Position numbers and translations under genes: made by a program
NCBI GenBank assembly: GCA_018971525.1
Contig: JAGXAR010000007.1
Location: 27,768-91,767, forward strand
Length of the DNA: 64,000 nucleotides
DNA from: Nitrospirota bacterium
GTDB lineage: Bacteria > Nitrospirota > Nitrospiria > Nitrospirales > Nitrospiraceae
Direction: 5' to 3'
Shown here: positions 60,203-64,000 of the stretch, one piece after another
How the letters are laid out: each line of letters opens with the position of its first letter
Numbering within the stretch: position 1 is the stretch's first letter
Notes under the pieces: generated by a model
Databases searched by the model: none
What the model saw: only the letters and a program-made list of their open reading frames with translations
Told to the model about the DNA's origin: nothing

Positions 60203-60979
60203 ATGGCACAGATTCTCAATCCCCTTGCCGCACATATCCGGACCGTCAAGAAGCGCCTGATCATCATCGGGGCCACGATCCTGGTGGCCCTGATGATATC
60301 CTTTGCCTTTTCCGGCGAGATGGTTGCGTGGCTGAATCGTCCGTTCCCCAACCAGCTGGTGTTCTACGGACCGACGGAAGCCTTGTTCGCCTCGATCAAA
60401 GTCTCGTTTCTGGCGGCCATCCTCGCGAGCCTGCCGGTCATCTTCTATCAGTGTTGGAAGTTTATTGAGCCAGCGCTGCTCCCCAAGGAGCAACGCTGGG
60501 GCATTCCGCTGTTTGCGCTGGCGGGCGCGCTCTTTGCTCTCGGGTTGATCTTCTGCAATCTCGTGATTCTCCCGCTGGTCATCGATTTCTTCGTCAGCTT
60601 CGGCATGGATCGCGACGTCACCCCGGAATTGAGCGTCGGCACCTACATCGACTTCAACGTCAAATTTCTCCTGATATTCGGCTGTGCATTTGAGTTGCCG
60701 CTGGTGCTCACCATCCTGGCGCGGGTCGGCGTGGTGACCGCGTCGGTGTTAGCGAAGTATCGGAAACACGCGATCATGGCCTCGTTGATCGTCTCGGCCA
60801 TCGTCACGCCCGATGCGACCCTCTTTACCATGCTCTTGATGGCCGTGCCCTTGATGGTGTTGTATGAGATCGGGATTCTCGGCGCACGCATCTTTGGACG
60901 GGGAGGCCCGACTGAAGTCAGCTTGCCGCTCGATCCGGATTTGCCGATAGGGGGGCCGGCCGGGCACCGGGTTCGGTGA
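60203..60979 (+). CDS. tatC: Twin-arginine translocase subunit TatC
   Basis: Receptor for twin-arginine signal peptides in the Tat export system. 258 residues with six membrane segments; landmarks include the N-terminal HIRTVKKRLI, FYGPTEALFASIKVSFLAAI, the FIEPALLPKEQR loop and FELPLVLTILARVGVV. No tatA/tatB gene is in the window. Confidence 0.96.
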   Translation: MAQILNPLAAHIRTVKKRLIIIGATILVALMISFAFSGEMVAWLNRPFPNQLVFYGPTEALFASIKVSFLAAILASLPVIFYQCWKFIEPALLPKEQRWGIPLFALAGALFALGLIFCNLVILPLVIDFFVSFGMDRDVTPELSVGTYIDFNVKFLLIFGCAFELPLVLTILARVGVVTASVLAKYRKHAIMASLIVSAIVTPDATLFTMLLMAVPLMVLYEIGILGARIFGRGGPTEVSLPLDPDLPIGGPAGHRVR

Positions 60980-61006
60980 GAAGATGAGCACGGGAAAGGG
61001 CAGACG

Positions 61007-62089
61007 ATGAATGCTATCGGAATCGGCAGGGTCCTCCTCGGGTTGATGTTGAGCGTGCCCATGGTGGTATGGGCCGCGCCAGAATCGCCGCAGGCGGGGC
61101 CGCCACAGTCGCGCATGGCACCGGCCGACGGAGGCGGCGCATCGCATGGACCGTCGTTCGGACAGGAGACGACTAGTATTCAGGCGCTTACGTCAGCCGG
61201 GAACGACCTGGTCTATGCCGGCTCGTTTGGCCTTGGTCTCTTCCGCAGCGAGGACCGCGGCGCCACCTGGACGAAATCGGGCCAAGGCGTGACCGATCCG
61301 TTTATTCTGACCCTGACCACGGGAAAAGACGGCACGATCTATGCCGGCACCTTCCGTGGCGGGGTCTTTCGCTCGCGCGATCATGGGAAGAGTTGGCAGG
61401 CGATCAACAGCGGGCTTAAGCGTCAAGAAATCAAAGCGCTGCTGGCGGTGGGTGATGCGGTGTACGCGGGAACGAGCGACGGGGTCTATCGACTGAGCGC
61501 AACCAATGACCGCTGGTCGGTGGTCACCACCGGTCTCGACGACATCCTGGTACATGCGTTGGCCCTCTCGTCAGACGGGACGCTCTTTGCCGGCACCTCA
61601 GGAAAAGGCATCTTGCGATTTAAGGCTCAATCGACCGGCTGGGTGCGCCAGCAACATGGACTCAAAGATCATGAAGGCATGACTGAGAACTTCATTCGCG
61701 TGCTGACGATTGATCCCGAGGGGGGCATCTATGCCGGTACGTTCGACGGAGGTGTCTTTCGCAGCGGCGATGGCGGAGACACGTGGCGGCCAATCAGCCG
61801 GGCGCTTCCGAACGATTCGATCCGCGGGATTCTGTTCAACAGCCGGGGGCTCTTTGTGGCGACGGGGCACGGCATTTTCAAGACGACCGACAAGGGGCGT
61901 CAATGGGTGCCGCTCAACAAGGGGTTGACGAGCATGTCGATTCAAGTCTTGATCGAGTCCGGCGCCGGAGTGCTCTATGCAGGTACCAGCGAGGGGGCAT
62001 TCCGAAGCGATGACGACGGACGTACGTGGCATCCCATTAATCAGGGTCTCGAGGGAGGGGCGGCCCCGTCGCCCTTCCTCTTTCGCTAA
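61007..62089 (+). CDS. Exported beta-propeller protein (BNR/Ycf48-like repeats)
   Basis: 360 residues with an N-terminal signal peptide (LLGLMLSVPMVVWA). Then about six to seven repeats of the form GTIYAGTFRGGVFRSRDHGKSWQ, each with YAGT..GG(V/I)FRS and D.G..W motifs typical of sortilin/BNR-type propellers such as Ycf48. Likely periplasmic scaffold or binding protein. It is followed after 19 nt by a cyclophilin gene. Confidence 0.82.
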   Translation: MNAIGIGRVLLGLMLSVPMVVWAAPESPQAGPPQSRMAPADGGGASHGPSFGQETTSIQALTSAGNDLVYAGSFGLGLFRSEDRGATWTKSGQGVTDPFILTLTTGKDGTIYAGTFRGGVFRSRDHGKSWQAINSGLKRQEIKALLAVGDAVYAGTSDGVYRLSATNDRWSVVTTGLDDILVHALALSSDGTLFAGTSGKGILRFKAQSTGWVRQQHGLKDHEGMTENFIRVLTIDPEGGIYAGTFDGGVFRSGDGGDTWRPISRALPNDSIRGILFNSRGLFVATGHGIFKTTDKGRQWVPLNKGLTSMSIQVLIESGAGVLYAGTSEGAFRSDDDGRTWHPINQGLEGGAAPSPFLFR

Positions 62090-62108
62090 CAAGAAAGGAT
62101 GGAGGACG

Positions 62109-62621
62109 ATGTTTGAGCCGACGGAAAAGACGCGAGCAACCATTAGCGTCAGCAGCAAGGGGACCCAACTAGGTGAGATCGTGCTGAAATTTTATCCCGA
62201 CGTGGCACCGGGCCATGTGAAGAACTTCACGAAGTTAGCTCAAGAAGGCTTCTATAACGGCACGACGTTTCATCGGGTCATTCCCGGTTTCATGATCCAG
62301 GGCGGCGATCCCAACAGCAAGAATCCGGACCGTGCCTCACATGGCATGGGTGGACCGGGGCACAAGATCAAGGCCGAGTTTAACAGCAGGCCGCACAAGC
62401 GCGGGGTGCTCTCCATGGCACGCTCGAACGACCCGGACAGTGCCGGCTCGCAGTTTTTCATCTGTGTGGCGGACGCGAATTTTCTCGATTGGCAGTACAC
62501 GGGATTCGGTGAAGTGGTCAGCGGGATGGACGTGGCGGACAAGGTCGTGAATATGAAGCGAGACGGCCGGGACAATCCTCTCGAACGAGTCGAGATGACA
62601 GTCACGGTGTCAGAAGGCTGA
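62109..62621 (+). CDS. Peptidyl-prolyl cis-trans isomerase (cyclophilin)
   Basis: From the ATG at 62109, preceded by GGAGGAC, it has 170 residues: a complete cyclophilin domain with GEIVLKFYPDVAPGHVKNF, GFYNGTTFHRVIPGFMIQGGD (catalytic Arg and Phe), MARSNDPDSAGSQFFICV and LDWQYTGFGEVVSGMDV. No signal peptide, so cytoplasmic. Confidence 0.95.
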   Translation: MFEPTEKTRATISVSSKGTQLGEIVLKFYPDVAPGHVKNFTKLAQEGFYNGTTFHRVIPGFMIQGGDPNSKNPDRASHGMGGPGHKIKAEFNSRPHKRGVLSMARSNDPDSAGSQFFICVADANFLDWQYTGFGEVVSGMDVADKVVNMKRDGRDNPLERVEMTVTVSEG

Positions 62622-62641
62622 GGTTCAGGCTGAGGTCGAGA

Positions 62642-63331
62642 ATGCTTGTTTCCAAGAGGTGCTTAGCCGTAGCCTTAACCTGTCTGTTTGTGTCCGGCTG
62701 CGCCATTCCTCAAGTGCCCTACCGTGCAGTGTATGAAGACCCGGTAAACTATGTTCGGCTGGAGGTGGATGATTCCGTCCTGCCGGAGTGGCCTCCCAGC
62801 GCGCATGCGCATCCCAAGGCGATCAGCGCCGAGGAGGTGGCCAGACTCCTGAGAGGGTTCTCGGTCCAAGAACATCGTATCTGGATACAGAAGTGGCTGC
62901 AGGGCGAGGCGCCGCTGGTGCCGGCGTTTCGTCCCGAGCAACTCGCTCTCTTGTCTCAGCAGATTGCAGAGGCCTTCGCCCTGGCCCGACCGGACGAACG
63001 CGTGACGTTTTACCTTAGTCAACCGCAATCGTCCGTCAAGCGAGTCATTACCACGGGCGGGTTATATGTCCATGGCACAGAGTTGCATTTTATTTTGGGG
63101 AATTGGCAGATCCTCTACGGCATTCCGACTTATGGGCCGATCTACGATCGGCGCTATCCCATGCGGCCGACAGCAGCCAAAGGATTCGACTTGTTCTTCG
63201 ATCCGGGTGAGGCGATCATCCCGCAACGGCACAGCCTTTGGGATACGGTGTTGGCCAACACCGATGACGAAGTCGTGATCGATCTTACGAAAGTTGTCTC
63301 TGGGCCCATCGCTTCTCTAGCAATTCCATAG
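62642..63331 (+). CDS. Hypothetical lipoprotein, 229 aa
   Basis: Signal peptide with lipobox FVSGC, lipidated Cys at residue 20. The mature protein has no family I recognise; features include YEDPVNYVRLEVDDSVLPEWPP, a helical stretch with EEVARLLRGFSV and FRPEQLALLSQQIAEAFA, and a beta-rich C-terminal part (YLSQPQSSVKRVITTGGLYVHGTELHFIL). Likely outer-membrane or periplasmic. Starts 20 nt after the cyclophilin stop. Confidence 0.78.
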   Translation: MLVSKRCLAVALTCLFVSGCAIPQVPYRAVYEDPVNYVRLEVDDSVLPEWPPSAHAHPKAISAEEVARLLRGFSVQEHRIWIQKWLQGEAPLVPAFRPEQLALLSQQIAEAFALARPDERVTFYLSQPQSSVKRVITTGGLYVHGTELHFILGNWQILYGIPTYGPIYDRRYPMRPTAAKGFDLFFDPGEAIIPQRHSLWDTVLANTDDEVVIDLTKVVSGPIASLAIP

Positions 63332-63355
63332 CAGAATGCTGAAAAAGTCCACCGG
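63332..63355. repeat. Family A end fragment
   Basis: AGAATGCTGAAAAAGTCC (from ~63335) matches the end CAGGATGCTGAAAAAGTCC at 35132. Only the terminal ~20 nt are recognisable before repeat E begins. Confidence 0.4.
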
Positions 63356-63370
63356 CATAAGAAGACCTTC

Positions 63371-63438
63371 ACTCGTGAAACGTGAAGCGTATTTCGCAAA
63401 CTAGGAGGCTCTACGCCTGCGAACGACGCTTCACGAGC
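63371..63438. repeat. Intergenic inverted repeat, family E copy 2
   Basis: CTCGTGAAACGTGAAGCG pairs with CGCTTCACGAG, and TTTCGCA with TGCGAAC; central CTACGCCTGCG. Compare 21335-21400. It lies in a 615-nt gap (63332-63946) with no intact gene; a remnant at 63641-63811 and IS hairpins occupy the right part. Confidence 0.5.
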
Positions 63439-63640
63439 GACGGACAAAGATGGGCGCCTGCTAGCGCGTCGTCGAATCGGTCTCCAGCCGGCTCCGTCCT
63501 CCCGCTGCATAGGCGCACCATCCTCTCTGAACATGATGAGTCAGGTCACGCTCTTGGGACGCTTTGCGTCACCGGTCCGGCCCTGTGCGCACTCAGTCAT
63601 CTCGCCTGCTTCTGACATCTTGTTGTGGGGCTGACGAGGG

Positions 63641-63811
63641 TCAGCGCATCAATACCGTTCCCTTCTGATTCCAATAGTATAAGATGAAGAGATCGGGGTA
63701 CACCGCCTCGATCGCGTTTTGGCCTGCAGCGCTTACCAACACCCCGAAGGCTCCCACGAAGTTCGTATCCCAGAAGCGCCATTGAATCGTCGGTTCGATC
63801 CCGACGACGTT
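63641..63811 (-). pseudogene. C-terminal remnant of an unidentified gene
   Basis: An open stretch of ~56 codons on the minus strand, stop-bounded at both ends (TGA at 63812-63814 and TGA at 63641-63643), reads protein-like: QWRFWDTNFVGAFGVLV, then NAIEAVYPDLFILYYWNQKG. No start codon with a ribosome-binding site is present, so it is probably the last part of a gene lost by rearrangement next to the insertion sequence. Family unknown. Confidence 0.35.
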
Positions 63812-63876
63812 TCAGCTACTTCTCGAAATATTCGTTGTATACTGCCGTCGGGTTTACGAAAAGTCGCATTTGAATG

Positions 63877-63925
63877 CCCCGCCCGGAAGGGCGGGGATGA
63901 AAAATGCGTGCTGCCGGAGGCAGCA
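63877..63925 (+). other. Two hairpins at the start of an IS200/IS605-type element
   Basis: The first hairpin is CCCCGCCC-GGAA-GGGCGGGG (63877-63896), an 8-bp stem; the second is TGCTGCC-GGA-GGCAGCA (63909-63925). They lie 22-70 nt before the transposase start, where IS200/IS605 elements carry subterminal hairpins recognised by TnpA. The precise left end cannot be set. Confidence 0.5.
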
Positions 63926-63946
63926 GCGATCCGGTAGAGTAGTGGC

Positions 63947-64000
63947 ATGGCCATCAGACGAGCCAGCCACTGTGTGTACGACACCCGCTATCATCTGGTG
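63947..64000 (+). mobile_element. IS200/IS605-family transposase TnpA, first 18 codons
   Basis: The ATG at 63947 opens a frame reading MAIRRASHCVYDTRYHLV up to the window end. This is the typical N-terminus of the small Y1 HUH transposases (YHLV is the first conserved strand). The catalytic HUH and tyrosine lie outside the window. Upstream hairpins support the assignment. Confidence 0.75.

Noticed and set aside
63787..63810. GTCGG-TTCGATC-CCGAC looks like a tRNA T-arm
   Set aside because: No matching acceptor, D-arm or anticodon arm lies upstream on either strand; most likely a chance hairpin or weak terminator. A tRNAscan run would settle it.

Overview
The window is a stretch of a GC-rich (about 58-60% by eye), densely coded bacterial chromosome. 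The gene content points to a Gram-negative with an LPS outer membrane (LptD), squalene/hopanoid synthesis by the HpnD-HpnE route, a B12-dependent ribonucleotide reductase, molybdopterin synthesis and paired DUF507 genes. I infer a Nitrospira-like organism (Nitrospirota); no rRNA or other marker here proves it.

Layout. 1-3.3 kb (minus): uppS-cdsA-dxr-rseP, an isoprenoid/phospholipid/envelope-protease block cut by the left edge. 3.5-7.6 kb (plus): tldD-tldE, a dienelactone-hydrolase-like gene and a hypothetical. 7.6-15.6 kb (minus): family 4 uracil-DNA glycosylase, hpnE-hpnD, a BtuF-like cobalamin-binding protein, a HAD phosphatase, an SH3-like membrane protein and nrdJ. 15.7-18.2 kb (plus): YjbQ and two poorly known genes. 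18.3-23.2 kb (minus): FHA protein, PP2C phosphatase and Ser/Thr kinase, then a PHP phosphoesterase and a FolB-methyltransferase fusion. 23.3-26.2 kb is an AT-richer accessory patch: a HicAB pair with a stop codon in hicA, a SIR2-like gene and an exported coiled-coil protein. 26.6-29.8 kb (plus): moaC, fused moaD-moaE, moaA and a Ni/Co-type transporter. 30.2-37.8 kb (plus): accD, folC, lptD, trxA, recN. 37.8-46.2 kb (minus): a signalling block of a 1396-residue mosaic protein, a histidine kinase, an NtrC-type regulator and an HD-GYP response regulator. 46.5-50.2 kb (minus): two exported proteins, a second PP2C and an RNase H-like exonuclease. 50.3-53.2 kb (plus): cyclophilin-like, DUF507 pair, TPR lipoprotein, Bcp and an exported protein. 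53.5-55.4 kb is a second accessory patch with an HNH endonuclease gene and a HipA-like gene separated by what looks like an integron attC site. 55.7-63.3 kb (plus): radA, a lipoprotein, tsaB, rimI, DUF465, tatC, a beta-propeller protein, a cyclophilin and a lipoprotein. The right edge cuts into an IS200/IS605-type transposase.

The most unusual items are: (1) the mosaic protein at 41994-46184, which I read as receiver, PAS, degenerate histidine kinase, two intact PilZ (c-di-GMP) domains, a LuxD-like acyltransferase domain lacking its catalytic triad, and an intact-looking methyltransferase domain, next to an HD-GYP protein; (2) the attC-like cassette boundaries around 53.5-55.4 kb with no integrase in view; (3) hicA broken by one in-frame stop beside an intact hicB; (4) FolB-methyltransferase and MoaD-MoaE fusions; (5) several families of intergenic inverted repeats, including MITE-like elements and long-stem palindromes.
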